This document shows, piece after piece, positions 8,668 to 17,684 of a stretch of 24,293 nt of DNA. The stretch lies in contig DATJFH010000172.1 in NCBI GenBank assembly GCA_035495815.1, forward strand, positions 1-24,293, written 5' to 3'. Positions within the stretch are counted from its first letter, which is position 1; each line of letters starts with the position of its first letter. Made by a program: the position numbers and the translations under genes. Source of the DNA: DATJFH01 sp035495815. GTDB lineage: Bacteria; Acidobacteriota; Terriglobia; Bryobacterales; Bryobacteraceae. A model generated the notes under the pieces. The model was not told where the DNA came from, did not search any database, and worked only from the letters and a program-made list of their open reading frames with translations.

Positions 8668-10395
8668 TCAATGGATCTCCGGGTCCGTGGAGCCCGGGTT
8701 GTCGCGCAGGAAATCGAAATCGCAGCCGAGGTGCGCCTGCGTTACCCGCTCGGCGTAGAGGGACAGATACCCCCGGGCGGCCGTAGGCGGCGGCGCGGTC
8801 CACTCCGCGCGGCGTCTCGACAACTCTTCCCCGCTGACGAGCAGCTCGAGCTTGCGACTCTCCACGTCCAGGGAAATCCGGTCGCCGTCCCGGACCAGCG
8901 CCAGCGGACCGCCGCTGTAGCTTTCGGGCGAAACATGGAGCACGCAGGTTCCGTAGGAGGTGCCGCTCATGCGCGCGTCCGAGATGCGGACCATGTCGCG
9001 GACTCCCTTCTGGAGCAGCTTCTTCGGGAGCGGCAGCATCCCCCACTCCGGCATGCCGGGTCCGCCCAGCGGTCCGGCGTTTTGCAGCACCAGGACCGAA
9101 TCCTCGTTGACTTCCAGATCGTCGCGGTCGAGGCGCGCTTCGAGGTCCTGGTAATTCCGGAACACGATGGCAGGGCCGGTGTGGCGCAGCAGACGCGGGT
9201 CGGCGGCGGTGGGCTTGATGACCGCGCCGTCGGGAGCCAGGTTGCCGTAGAGGACCGCCGTGCCGCCGCTCGCCGCCACGGGATTGCCGCGAGGCCGGAT
9301 GACGTCCGGCTGGATCAGGCGGGCGCCGGCGATGTTCTCGCCGAGCGTACGGCCGTTGACGGTGCGGCAATCGAGATGGAGCAGATCCTCGATCTGCGCC
9401 ATGAGCGCGCGGAGACCACCGGCGTAGTAGAAGTCCTCCATGAGGAAGGCGCCGGAGGGGCGGATATTGGCCAGCATCGGGGTGCGGCGGGAGATGCGGT
9501 CGAAGGCGGGCAGCTCGAGCTTCAGGCCGCAGCGTCCGGCCAGCGCCACCAGATGGATGATGGCGTTGGTGGAGCCGCCGATCGCCATATCGACGGTGAT
9601 GGCGTTCTCGAAAGCGTCCATGGTCAGCAGGTCGACCGGGGTCAGGTCCTCCCACACCATCTGAACGATACGCTCGCCGCAGTTCATGGCCATGCGCACG
9701 TGGTTCGAATCCGGCGCGGGGATGGAGGAGGCGCCGGGCAGGCTCATCCCGAGGGCTTCGGCGAGCGAGGCCATGGTGGAGGCGGTGCCCATGGTCATGC
9801 AGAAGCCGGGCGAGCGGGCGATGCCCTCCTCCATACCGTTCCATTCCTGATCGGTGATGGTTCCGGCGCAGCGCTCGGCCCAGAACTTCCAGATATCGGT
9901 TCCACTGCCGAGCGGCTGGCCGTTCCAGTTGCCGCGCAGCATGGGGCCGGCGGGCAGGAAGACGGCGGGCAGATTCATGCTGATGGCGCCCATGAGCAGG
10001 CCGGGGGTGGTCTTGTCGCAGCCGCCCATGAGGACCGCGCCGTCCACCGGGAGGCTGCGCAGGGCTTCCTCGGTATCCATGGCCAGCAGGTTGCGATAGA
10101 GCATCGGGCTGGGCTTCATATAGGTCTCTGTAATAGAGAAGGCGGGAATCTCCACCGGGAATCCGCCGGCCTGCCAGACGCCGCGTTTGACGGCTTCGGC
10201 GCGCTCGCGCAGGTGGGCGTGGCAGGGATTGATTTCGCTCCAGGTGTTGACGATGGCGATGACCGGCTTGCCGACGAAGTCCTCCTGGCGATAGCCGAGC
10301 TGTTTCATGCGGGAGCGATGTCCGAAGCCCCGCATGGTAGCGGGGCCGAACCAGCGGAAGCTGCGAAGTTGTTCGGGTTTGTCTTTGGGTGTCAT
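8668..10395 (-). CDS. IlvD/Edd-family dehydratase, L-arabinonate dehydratase-like
   Basis: Encodes 575 residues from ATG 10395; the open frame continues further upstream but only as a shadow of the MFS gene. Fe-S cluster cysteines are in NPCHAH (C58), GGCDKTTPG (C126) and GFCMTMGTA (C199). Length, the GGFPVEIPA segment and the C-terminal QAHLGCDFDFL resemble sugar-acid dehydratases (L-arabinonate, D-xylonate, L-fuconate) more than branched-chain IlvD. Such enzymes remove water from an aldonate to give a 2-keto-3-deoxy-aldonate in the cytosol. Its ATG overlaps the stop of the upstream permease gene (ATGA), so the two are probably translationally coupled, supporting uptake plus catabolism of a sugar acid. 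The exact substrate is inferred. Confidence 0.88.
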   Translation of the reverse strand: MTPKDKPEQLRSFRWFGPATMRGFGHRSRMKQLGYRQEDFVGKPVIAIVNTWSEINPCHAHLRERAEAVKRGVWQAGGFPVEIPAFSITETYMKPSPMLYRNLLAMDTEEALRSLPVDGAVLMGGCDKTTPGLLMGAISMNLPAVFLPAGPMLRGNWNGQPLGSGTDIWKFWAERCAGTITDQEWNGMEEGIARSPGFCMTMGTASTMASLAEALGMSLPGASSIPAPDSNHVRMAMNCGERIVQMVWEDLTPVDLLTMDAFENAITVDMAIGGSTNAIIHLVALAGRCGLKLELPAFDRISRRTPMLANIRPSGAFLMEDFYYAGGLRALMAQIEDLLHLDCRTVNGRTLGENIAGARLIQPDVIRPRGNPVAASGGTAVLYGNLAPDGAVIKPTAADPRLLRHTGPAIVFRNYQDLEARLDRDDLEVNEDSVLVLQNAGPLGGPGMPEWGMLPLPKKLLQKGVRDMVRISDARMSGTSYGTCVLHVSPESYSGGPLALVRDGDRISLDVESRKLELLVSGEELSRRRAEWTAPPPTAARGYLSLYAERVTQAHLGCDFDFLRDNPGSTDPEIH

Positions 10396-11708
10396 TGGAT
10401 TGGCTTTGGTTCGCGCGGAACGCGGATCCGGCTGGCCAGCGCGCCGGCGAAGAACATACAGCCGGCCAGGAACCAGAGGCCGGTTTCGTATCGTCCGGTA
10501 GCGGTCCGCAGGTAGCCGAAGATGGAAGGCCCGACGAAGCCGCCGAGATTTCCAATGGAGTTGATCGTGCCGATGGCGGCAGCCGCGGCGGATTTTCCGA
10601 GGAAGGCCGTGGGCAGAGTCCAGAATACGGGCAGGTAAGCCTGATTGGCGAAGCCGGCGAGGCAGAAGAAGGCGATCACCAGGGCCAGACGGTCGCCCGC
10701 GAGGATGGCGAGCGAGAGTCCGGCGCCGCACACGAACATGGGGAGCGCGGTGTGCCAGCGCCGTTCACCGGTTCGATTGGAGGAGAAGCCGTTCAACAGA
10801 ATTCCGCAGAGACCAAAGATATAGGGTAGAACAGTGACGGCGGTCCGCGCGGTGATGGACATGGACTTCATGTTGTCGGTGATGGAGGGCAGGAAATAGA
10901 GCAGCGCCTGGTTTCCGGTGACGATGAAGAAGCAGACGGCGGTGAGCAGCAGGATCTCCGGCTGCCGGAAGGCGGCGCGGATGCTGACGCGTCCGGCGGC
11001 GACACGGGCGGTCTCTTCACGGCGGAGTTCTCCGGTCAGCCATTGCTTCTCGTCGTCCGGAAGCCAGCGGGCCTGCTCGGGGCGGTCGGTGAGGTAGAAG
11101 AGCGTGACCAGGCCCATGAGAACGGAGGGGAATCCTTCGAGGATGAAGACGTAGCGCCATCCTTCGAGACCGCCCCAGCGGACGTTCTCGAGGATCCAGC
11201 GGGAGAGCGGCAAGCCGACGATGACGGAGATCGGCTGGGAGATCAGGAAGAGGGCTTTGGCGCGGGCGCGGTCCTCGGCGCGGAACCAGTGCGAGAGGTA
11301 GACGATGACTCCGGGGAAGAAGCCGGCCTCGGCGGCGCCGAGCAGGAAGCGGAGCGTGTAGAACTGCTGCGATACGGGAGTGGCGCCGAAGACCGGCAAT
11401 CCGGTAAGTCCCATGAGAGCGGCGACCAGGCCCCAGGAGATCATGATGCGGGCGATCCACTTGCGGGCGCTCCAGCGCTCGACGAGAAGGGCGCCGGGAA
11501 TCTCGAGGAGGAAGTAGCCGAGGAAGAACACGCCGACGCCGTAGCCAATGATCTCGTCGGTGAGGTTGAGTTCGCGCTGCATGCCGAGCTTGGCGATGCT
11601 GAGGTTGGAGCGGTCGAGATAGGCGAGCAGATAGAGAACGAGCAGGTAGGGGATGAGGCGGCGCGTGACGCGCCGGCGGGCGCGTTCTGAAACGGGGGTC
11701 TGGTCCAT
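10392..11708 (-). CDS. MFS transporter, anion:cation symporter (sugar-acid) type
   Basis: Encodes 438 residues with a 12-helix major facilitator pattern. I chose ATG 11708 (MDQTPVSERARRR) because a basic cytosolic leader then precedes TM1; the longer frame upstream enters the divergent intergenic region. LDRSNLSIAKLGMQREL between TM1 and TM2, and the next segment ending in ALLVERWSARKW, resemble the ACS family that carries hexuronates, galactonate, tartrate and similar acids across the inner membrane. The stop overlaps the dehydratase start by ATGA, giving a two-gene transport/catabolism unit. The substrate is inferred from family and partner. Confidence 0.88.
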   Translation of the reverse strand: MDQTPVSERARRRVTRRLIPYLLVLYLLAYLDRSNLSIAKLGMQRELNLTDEIIGYGVGVFFLGYFLLEIPGALLVERWSARKWIARIMISWGLVAALMGLTGLPVFGATPVSQQFYTLRFLLGAAEAGFFPGVIVYLSHWFRAEDRARAKALFLISQPISVIVGLPLSRWILENVRWGGLEGWRYVFILEGFPSVLMGLVTLFYLTDRPEQARWLPDDEKQWLTGELRREETARVAAGRVSIRAAFRQPEILLLTAVCFFIVTGNQALLYFLPSITDNMKSMSITARTAVTVLPYIFGLCGILLNGFSSNRTGERRWHTALPMFVCGAGLSLAILAGDRLALVIAFFCLAGFANQAYLPVFWTLPTAFLGKSAAAAAIGTINSIGNLGGFVGPSIFGYLRTATGRYETGLWFLAGCMFFAGALASRIRVPREPKPIQ

Positions 11709-11724
11709 GGATACCGCTTCAAAT

Positions 11725-11752
11725 CTTGTACCGGTTCCGGACGGAATGTCCA
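11725..11752 (-). promoter_or_regulatory. Candidate promoter with internal operator for the permease-dehydratase operon
   Basis: On the minus strand TGGACA (11752-11747) and TACAAG (11730-11725) are separated by 16 bp, a plausible sigma-70-like -35/-10 pair, 17 bp before ATG 11708. The spacer contains an inverted repeat, TTCCG-GA-CGGAA (plus strand 11735-11746), where a repressor could sit. It lies in the 109-bp divergent region shared with the FAD oxidoreductase. On the plus strand TAGAAT (11796-11801) is a possible -10 but has no convincing -35. Confidence 0.35.
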
Positions 11753-11817
11753 GCGGGCCGGCCGACGCGATGCCTACCAATCTGTTCCGGGCTGATAGAA
11801 TCTTAGGCCGGGATCTC

Positions 11818-13455
11818 ATGTCTTTCCACACACTCCTTGTCAGCACTCTGCTCGTCTGCCTGCCCGCCGCAGCGGCGGAGCAGGCCTTCGACGTGGTCGT
11901 TTACGGCGGCACGGCGGGCGGCGCAATCGCCGCCGTCACCGCCGCCCGCGAAGGGTTGAAGACCGCCCTCCTCGAACCCGGGTCCCATATCGGCGGCATG
12001 GTATCGGGCGGCCTCAGCTGGACCGATTACGGCAAGAAAGAAGTCATCGGCGGACTCGCGCTGGAATTCTACCTGCGCGTCGGACGGCACTACGGCCTTC
12101 CCCGTTACGGCCAGGACATCGGCTGGCTGCACGAGCCGCACGTGGCCGAGGACATCTTTCGCGAAATGCTCAAAGAGGCCGGGGTCCGGCTCTTCGAGCG
12201 TCACCGGCTCGCCGAAAAGAAGGGCGTCCGGAAGAAGGCGGCCGAAGTGGCGGCGATCACCACGGAAAACGGCGACTCGTTTTCCGCGCGCGTCTTCATC
12301 GACAGCAGCTACGAAGGCGACCTGATGGCGCAAGCCGGGGTGAGCTACACCTTCGGGCGGGAAGGCAGCGCGCAATACGGCGAATCGCTGGCGGGCGTCC
12401 GCGACCGGACGCCGCTCCACCAATTCCTGGTGGATGTGTCACCGCGCGACGCCGCGGGCCGGCTTCTCCCGGAAATCTCCAGCCGGGCGCTGCCGCCGCC
12501 GGGCACCGCCGACAAGGCCGTCCAGGCCTACAATTACCGGATGTGCTTCTCCGAAGTTGCGGAAAACCGGGTGGTGTTCGCCAAGCCAAAAGGATACGCG
12601 GCGTCCCGCTACGAGCTGTTCGCGCGGCTGCTGGCGGCGCGCGTCAAGGCTGAAGGCAAGGCTCCGATGCTCACCTCCGTCATCAAGGTGGACCGCATCC
12701 CCAACGGGAAGGCGGACATCAACAATCAGGGGGCGTTCTCCACCGACTACATCGGGGGAAGCTGGGACTATCCCGACGCCACCTACCAGCGCCGCGCCGA
12801 GATGTGGCGCGAGCACAAGGACTACGTACAAGGCTTCTTCTACTTCCTGGCCAACGACCCGCAGGTCCCGCAGCCGCTGCGGGAGGAGATGAACCAGTGG
12901 GGCCTGTGCAAGGACGAATTCCGCGACACGGACAACTGGCCCCACCAGCTCTACATCCGCGAATCCCGGCGAATGACCGGCGAGTACGTCATGGTCCAGA
13001 AGGACATGCAGACGGAGCTGACCAAGCCGGATCCGATCGGCATGGGCTCCTACAACAGCGACTCCCACAACGTCGAGCGCATCGTGGGGCCGGACGGCTT
13101 CGCGCGGAACGAAGGCGACATGCAGGTGGCCGTCAAGCCCTACCAGATTCCCTATCGAATCATGCTGCCGAAACGCTCCGAAGTTACCAACCTGCTAGTT
13201 CCGGTGGCATTCTCGGCGAGCCACGTCGCATACTCCTCGGTGCGGATGGAGCCGCAATACATGATCCTCGGCCAGGCGGCGGGGGTGGCCGCGAAGATGG
13301 CGATCGCCTCCGGCCAGCCGGTGCAGAGGATCGACTCCGCTTCGCTCGTCCAGAAGCTGAAGGAGCAGGGAGCGGTGACCGAGTACGTCCCTTCGGCGCA
13401 GGCAACGGCAATCCAGCTATTCCAGAAGCGCTTTCCCAGGAGGCCCCCGAGATGA
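11818..13455 (+). CDS. Secreted FAD-dependent oxidoreductase
   Basis: Encodes 545 residues. ATG 11818 starts a signal peptide (MSFHTLLVSTLLVCLPAAAAEQ), followed at once by the FAD-binding beta strand and loop VVVYGGTAGGAIAA, then the acidic end of the second strand (ALLEPG) and GGMVSGGLSWTD. This is the architecture of the FAD-dependent oxidoreductase family (PF12831-like) widespread in Acidobacteria, Planctomycetes and Bacteroidetes. The late segment YSSVRMEPQYMILGQAAG is also typical. Location is probably periplasmic; the substrate is unknown, but carbohydrate-related is plausible. Its TGA overlaps the ATG of the following TonB receptor (ATGA), so import and processing are likely linked. 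The frame extends upstream to 11653, but that stretch would precede the signal peptide. Confidence 0.85.
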   Translation: MSFHTLLVSTLLVCLPAAAAEQAFDVVVYGGTAGGAIAAVTAAREGLKTALLEPGSHIGGMVSGGLSWTDYGKKEVIGGLALEFYLRVGRHYGLPRYGQDIGWLHEPHVAEDIFREMLKEAGVRLFERHRLAEKKGVRKKAAEVAAITTENGDSFSARVFIDSSYEGDLMAQAGVSYTFGREGSAQYGESLAGVRDRTPLHQFLVDVSPRDAAGRLLPEISSRALPPPGTADKAVQAYNYRMCFSEVAENRVVFAKPKGYAASRYELFARLLAARVKAEGKAPMLTSVIKVDRIPNGKADINNQGAFSTDYIGGSWDYPDATYQRRAEMWREHKDYVQGFFYFLANDPQVPQPLREEMNQWGLCKDEFRDTDNWPHQLYIRESRRMTGEYVMVQKDMQTELTKPDPIGMGSYNSDSHNVERIVGPDGFARNEGDMQVAVKPYQIPYRIMLPKRSEVTNLLVPVAFSASHVAYSSVRMEPQYMILGQAAGVAAKMAIASGQPVQRIDSASLVQKLKEQGAVTEYVPSAQATAIQLFQKRFPRRPPR

Positions 13456-16400
13456 GAACGCTGCTCCTTGCTCTGACTCTGACCGCGTGCGCAGCCGCAC
13501 AGAACATTACGGGCGCCATCACCGGCAAAGTGATGGACGCCGCCGGGGCCGTGATTCCCGACGTCTCGGTGACGCTTACCAGCCAGAGCACCAACATCAC
13601 GGCCACGGCCAAGACGAACGGCGAGGGGATCTTCTCGTTTCCGCTTTCGAAGCCAGGCCAATACAGGCTGACCGCCGAAAAGGCGGGATTCCAGAAGTAC
13701 GCCACCGAGACCTTCGACGTAGCCGTCGACCAGACGGTGCGCGTGGACGCCGTGCTCAAGGTGGGCGAAGTATCGGCCGCGGTTACGGTGCTCGAACGGC
13801 CGAACCTGGTCGAGAGCGAGACTTCGTCGCTGGGGCAGGTGATCACGACGCGCGAGATCGAGGACCTGCCGATGAACGGCCGCAACCCGATGAGCGTGGC
13901 CGAATTCGCGCCCGGCTTCCAGCCGATGAACACGTTCGGCGACGGCCTGCAAGCGACCCGGGCGGCCGCACAGATGGTGGGCGCGGGCAATTTCGCCGCC
14001 AACGGCGGCGTCACCGCGAACAACGAAATCCTGCTGGACGGAGTGCCCATGACGGTGTGCTGCCAGGGCCAGGCGGTGCTGGTGCCGTCGGCGGATACGG
14101 TAAGCCAGGTAAAGGTCCAGACGAACGCCTCGACGGCCGAGTTCGGGCGCACCAGCGGCGGCGTGCTGAACATGATCACCAAGTCCGGAACCAACCAGCT
14201 CCACGGGAGCTTGTACGAATTTTTCCGCAACGAAAAGCTGGACGCGGCCAATTTTTTCACCAACCGCAGCGCCAAGCCGCCCATTCCCGGGCGCGACGAC
14301 TACCGGGGTCCGCTCCGCTTCAACCAGTTCGGCTTCACGGCCGGCGGACCGTTGAAGATCCCGCGCCTCTACGACGGCCGGAACAAGACGTTCTTCTTCG
14401 TCGGCTGGGAGGGCACGCACACGCGAACGTCGAACTACGCCAGCGCGGTGACCATCCCGACGGCGCTGCGCTCCGGCAATTTCGCCGAATCTCCCTTCCT
14501 GATCTACGACCCCAACACCGCCCATATCCAGCCGGAGACGAACACGACCGTGCGCGACCCTTTCCCGGGCCAAAGCATCCCGTCCGGCCGCATCTCGCCG
14601 ATTGCGCTCAACTATCTGAAGTTTTTTCCACTGCCCGATCGGCCGGGCGTGGTCCAGAACTTCAGCTGGGTGGCTTCGACGGCCACCGACGACAACCAGG
14701 GCAACGTCCGGCTCGATCACAACTTCGGATCGAACGACCGTTTCTTCGCGCGATTCAGCATCAGCGACAACGACAACATTCCGCCCGACTGGATGCCGGA
14801 CGGCCCCACGGCGAACAAGCAGTTCGTGACGGCGCACACCTTCATCACGGATTACGTAAAGGTGCTGAGCCCGACCATGGTGCTCGACCTGCGGTACGCC
14901 TTCGCCAAGCAGCGCAACAAGAATTTCGGCAACGCCAACCTGTTTGACGCGGCGAGCATGGGGTTTTCGAACAACTTCGTCTCGCAGCAGGCCTTCCCCG
15001 CCCTGCCGGCGGTTACGATCAGCGGCTACCGGGCCATCGGAAACACGGCCCGCCGCGACTGGGACCACTACACGCACGCGCTGAACGCCAATCTGAGCTG
15101 GCTGCACGGCGCCCATTCCGTACGGACGGGATGGGATGGACGGATGTTCATCGACAACACGGTCTCGCTCGACAACGGCGGAGGAACGCTCACTTTCGAC
15201 GGCAACTGGGCGAAGGGACCGGGTCCCAATATCGCGCTGCCGGCCGGGTCCCAACCTTACTACGCGATGGCCACGTTCCTGCTCGGAACCGTGGGCAGCG
15301 GCACGCTGCTCTACCGGGACTCGGTAGCGCGGCATCAGTTCTACAATGCCTTCTTCGTCCAGGACGACTGGCGGGTGAGCCGCAAGCTGGTATTGAACCT
15401 GGGGCTGCGGTTCGAGATCGAGACCGGATTCCAGGAGCGCTACAACCGGCAGACATTTTTCGATCCGGACACGCTGAGCCCGCTGTCCAACCAGGTACAG
15501 GCGGGGCTGGGGCGTCCGGTTTACGGGGCCATCCGGTTCGCGGGCCAGGACGGCGCGCCGCGAAATCTCTGGGCAACGGCGCACAACCTGGGGCCGCGCG
15601 CGGGGTTCGCGTACTCGATCAACAACAAGACGGTGGTCCGGGGCGGCTTCGCGGTGGTCTTCTTCCCCACGACACCGAGGGCGTACGTTACGAGCTCGGG
15701 AGTCGGCTACTCCATAACGAATACGGTCACGACGACGCTCGACAGCATCCACCCGATCGCCACGTTCGGCGACCCGTTTCCGGCCGCCTTCCCGGTGGTG
15801 CGGCCGACGGGGAACACGCTCGGTCCGAACACCGGGTACGGCACGGGCGTGAGCGGCGGAAACTTCAACGCTTCCAATTCCTACACCGAGCAATGGAATT
15901 TCGGCATCCAGCGCGAGATTTCGTCGGGCTCGGTGCTCACCGTCTCTTACGGCGGCGGACGCGGAATCAAGCTGCCGATCCACTTCAGCGCGAACGACGT
16001 GAACCCCATCCTGTTCGGCGCCAAGGGGGACGCGGCCGCGGTCACCGAGCTGCAGCGGCAATATCCGAATCCGTTCTTCGGCCTGATCGAGGCGGGCAAC
16101 CAGCGCAACCCGACGCTCTCGCTACAGGGACTGCTGGCGGCATTCCCCCAGTACGCGACGCTGCAGATGCAGTACGTGCCGTGGGGGAACGCGAGCTACA
16201 ACTCCATGCAGGTGAGCTTCTCGAAGTCGATGCGCTCCGGACTTTCGGTGCGGGTGGCCTACACGTGGTCGAAGAACCTGGGCAACGTGAACAACCTGAT
16301 CACCGCGGACAGCGTAGGGGAAGGCAACGCGAACTACCAGAATTCCTACGCGCGGGAGATCGAAAAATCGGTATCGACGCACGACATTCCGCAGCGGCTG

Positions 16401-16955
16401 GCGATGAACGGGACTTACGAAGTTCCTTTCGGCAAGGGGCGGAAATACGGCGCGGGGGCCAACCGGCTCCTCATCGGCCTGCTGGGGGGCTGGCAGGCCA
16501 ACGGCATTTTCACGATCCAGAGCGGACTGCCGCTGCAGTTCACGGCTACCGGCGTGCCGGCATACGGCGGCACGCGGCCCAGCTACTCGTCCACGGATCC
16601 GCAGGTGTTCACGAGCGGCAGCGTCGAAGACCGGCTGGGGGGCGCTTCGGGCGGACCGGGTTATTTCGACAGAACGGCGTTCCGGCTGGCGCAGTCTTTC
16701 GAATTCGGGAACGTGAGCAGGGCCAATGGGTACTTCCGCGCGCCGCGGCCGATCAACACGAGCCTGTCGCTGAACAAGTCGTTCCCGCTGAAGGAAAGAT
16801 TGCGGATGCAGTTTCGCGGGGAGTTGTTCAATCCGCTGAATCATCCGATATTCGGCGGACCGACGGTGCAGTACGGGAATGCGGCGTTCGGCACGATTGC
16901 CGGGCAGTTGAACCGGCCACGGAATATTCAGCTGGGGCTGAAGCTGCTTTGGTGA
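13452..16955 (+). CDS. Oar-like TonB-dependent outer-membrane receptor, second copy
   Basis: Encodes 1167 residues. ATG 13452 overlaps the preceding TGA and begins a short signal peptide (MRTLLLALTLTACAAAQN). A carboxypeptidase-regulatory-like domain runs about 20-105 (GAITGKVMDAAGAVIPDVSV). The plug region has DLPMNGRNP near 140, and TNQLHGSLYEFFRN marks entry into the barrel; the chain ends in Trp (LGLKLLW). Same architecture as the receptor at 5168 but clearly diverged, so not a recent duplication. The frame is open for 216 codons upstream inside the FAD gene, a GC-rich shadow. Translational coupling to a secreted FAD oxidoreductase suggests that this receptor supplies or follows that enzyme. 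Confidence 0.92.
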   Translation: MRTLLLALTLTACAAAQNITGAITGKVMDAAGAVIPDVSVTLTSQSTNITATAKTNGEGIFSFPLSKPGQYRLTAEKAGFQKYATETFDVAVDQTVRVDAVLKVGEVSAAVTVLERPNLVESETSSLGQVITTREIEDLPMNGRNPMSVAEFAPGFQPMNTFGDGLQATRAAAQMVGAGNFAANGGVTANNEILLDGVPMTVCCQGQAVLVPSADTVSQVKVQTNASTAEFGRTSGGVLNMITKSGTNQLHGSLYEFFRNEKLDAANFFTNRSAKPPIPGRDDYRGPLRFNQFGFTAGGPLKIPRLYDGRNKTFFFVGWEGTHTRTSNYASAVTIPTALRSGNFAESPFLIYDPNTAHIQPETNTTVRDPFPGQSIPSGRISPIALNYLKFFPLPDRPGVVQNFSWVASTATDDNQGNVRLDHNFGSNDRFFARFSISDNDNIPPDWMPDGPTANKQFVTAHTFITDYVKVLSPTMVLDLRYAFAKQRNKNFGNANLFDAASMGFSNNFVSQQAFPALPAVTISGYRAIGNTARRDWDHYTHALNANLSWLHGAHSVRTGWDGRMFIDNTVSLDNGGGTLTFDGNWAKGPGPNIALPAGSQPYYAMATFLLGTVGSGTLLYRDSVARHQFYNAFFVQDDWRVSRKLVLNLGLRFEIETGFQERYNRQTFFDPDTLSPLSNQVQAGLGRPVYGAIRFAGQDGAPRNLWATAHNLGPRAGFAYSINNKTVVRGGFAVVFFPTTPRAYVTSSGVGYSITNTVTTTLDSIHPIATFGDPFPAAFPVVRPTGNTLGPNTGYGTGVSGGNFNASNSYTEQWNFGIQREISSGSVLTVSYGGGRGIKLPIHFSANDVNPILFGAKGDAAAVTELQRQYPNPFFGLIEAGNQRNPTLSLQGLLAAFPQYATLQMQYVPWGNASYNSMQVSFSKSMRSGLSVRVAYTWSKNLGNVNNLITADSVGEGNANYQNSYAREIEKSVSTHDIPQRLAMNGTYEVPFGKGRKYGAGANRLLIGLLGGWQANGIFTIQSGLPLQFTATGVPAYGGTRPSYSSTDPQVFTSGSVEDRLGGASGGPGYFDRTAFRLAQSFEFGNVSRANGYFRAPRPINTSLSLNKSFPLKERLRMQFRGELFNPLNHPIFGGPTVQYGNAAFGTIAGQLNRPRNIQLGLKLLW

Positions 16956-17000
16956 AGCGGTCCGGACGCGGCTAACGCGGGGGATTCGATGACGGCCGCG

Positions 17001-17669
17001 TCACGTATATCCCAGGCCCAGGCTTCCGGCGCCCCAGACCGGTGGGGACTTCCAACGGGCGCGCCAGCAGGCCAAGGCTGCGGCGATTACCAGGTCGTCA
17101 TGGGCTTCCTCGCGCCAGGCTCCGTAGCGGAGGAGAGTACGGGGCGCGGAACCCACCCGCTCCTCCACAGCGGCCAACTCCCGGGCCAGCACGCGGGCGG
17201 CGGCCAGCCTGGCGGGGAGGCCCAGTTCCTCTTTCTCGAGCATCAACTGCAAACCGGAGATCAGGTCGCGCTTCGGGACGCGCCACACGCGGCCGCCAAG
17301 GAAGGCGCCGTCTCCGGCCGTAAGGATGACGGGGGTGACCGCGCATCCGAGGCCGGCGGCGCGCAGGAGATCCAGGACGGGGGCGCCAACACCGGTGGCG
17401 TCCATGACGAGCATGCAGCGGCCGGACAGCGCCGGGCGGCGGACCACCTCGGCGACCCGGTCCACAACAGCCGGATAGGGGGTACCCAAGCGGACCCGCT
17501 CGAGAAAGCGGAGCCGGTAGCGGCGCCGACGCCGGCGCTCATAGGTAACGGGATCGATCCCGGTAAAGACGTCCGCGCGTTCGACGACGGCAAGCGCCGA
17601 ATGGTCGCGGCTTTGGCCAAGATCGAGGCCGACGAAGAATTCACAGATTTCCGAAGTTAAACGCGGCAT
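17001..17669 (-). CDS. Terminase large-subunit nuclease (RNase H-fold) domain as a separate ORF
   Basis: Encodes 222 residues from ATG 17669. The RNase H-like nuclease signature of phage terminases is complete: FVGLDLGQSRDHSALAV (Asp16), VMDATGVGAPVLDLL (Asp90) and EEAHDDLVIAAALACW (Asp191, Asp192). In phage TerL this domain cuts DNA during genome packaging. Here it follows the ATPase ORF in exactly the same reading frame, separated by a TGA (17687-17685) and five codons. No Shine-Dalgarno precedes ATG 17669, so translation would need coupling, reinitiation or readthrough. All catalytic acids are intact, arguing against long decay. No other packaging gene adjoins. Alternatives are a single TerL gene interrupted by a nonsense mutation, or a natural two-part enzyme. 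Confidence 0.8.
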   Translation of the reverse strand: MPRLTSEICEFFVGLDLGQSRDHSALAVVERADVFTGIDPVTYERRRRRRYRLRFLERVRLGTPYPAVVDRVAEVVRRPALSGRCMLVMDATGVGAPVLDLLRAAGLGCAVTPVILTAGDGAFLGGRVWRVPKRDLISGLQLMLEKEELGLPARLAAARVLARELAAVEERVGSAPRTLLRYGAWREEAHDDLVIAAALACWRARWKSPPVWGAGSLGLGYT

Positions 17670-17684
17670 GTGACCAGACCCGGT

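Noticed and set aside
7039..10515. Open frame of 1158 codons on the plus strand
   Set aside because: It crosses the end of the receptor in another frame and then the antisense of the dehydratase; composition is that of a shadow.
4979..10555. Very long open frame (1858 codons) on the minus strand opposite the TonB receptor
   Set aside because: High-GC codon bias leaves the antisense frame open. The product is Arg/His/Pro-rich with no domain, and it runs through the dehydratase in the wrong frame.
12804..13451. 216-codon upstream extension of the second TonB receptor
   Set aside because: It overlaps the FAD oxidoreductase in another frame, and a signal peptide starts at 13452.
13152..16061. 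969-codon minus-strand frame opposite the second TonB receptor
   Set aside because: Antisense shadow of a well-supported receptor; no recognisable domain or start signal.
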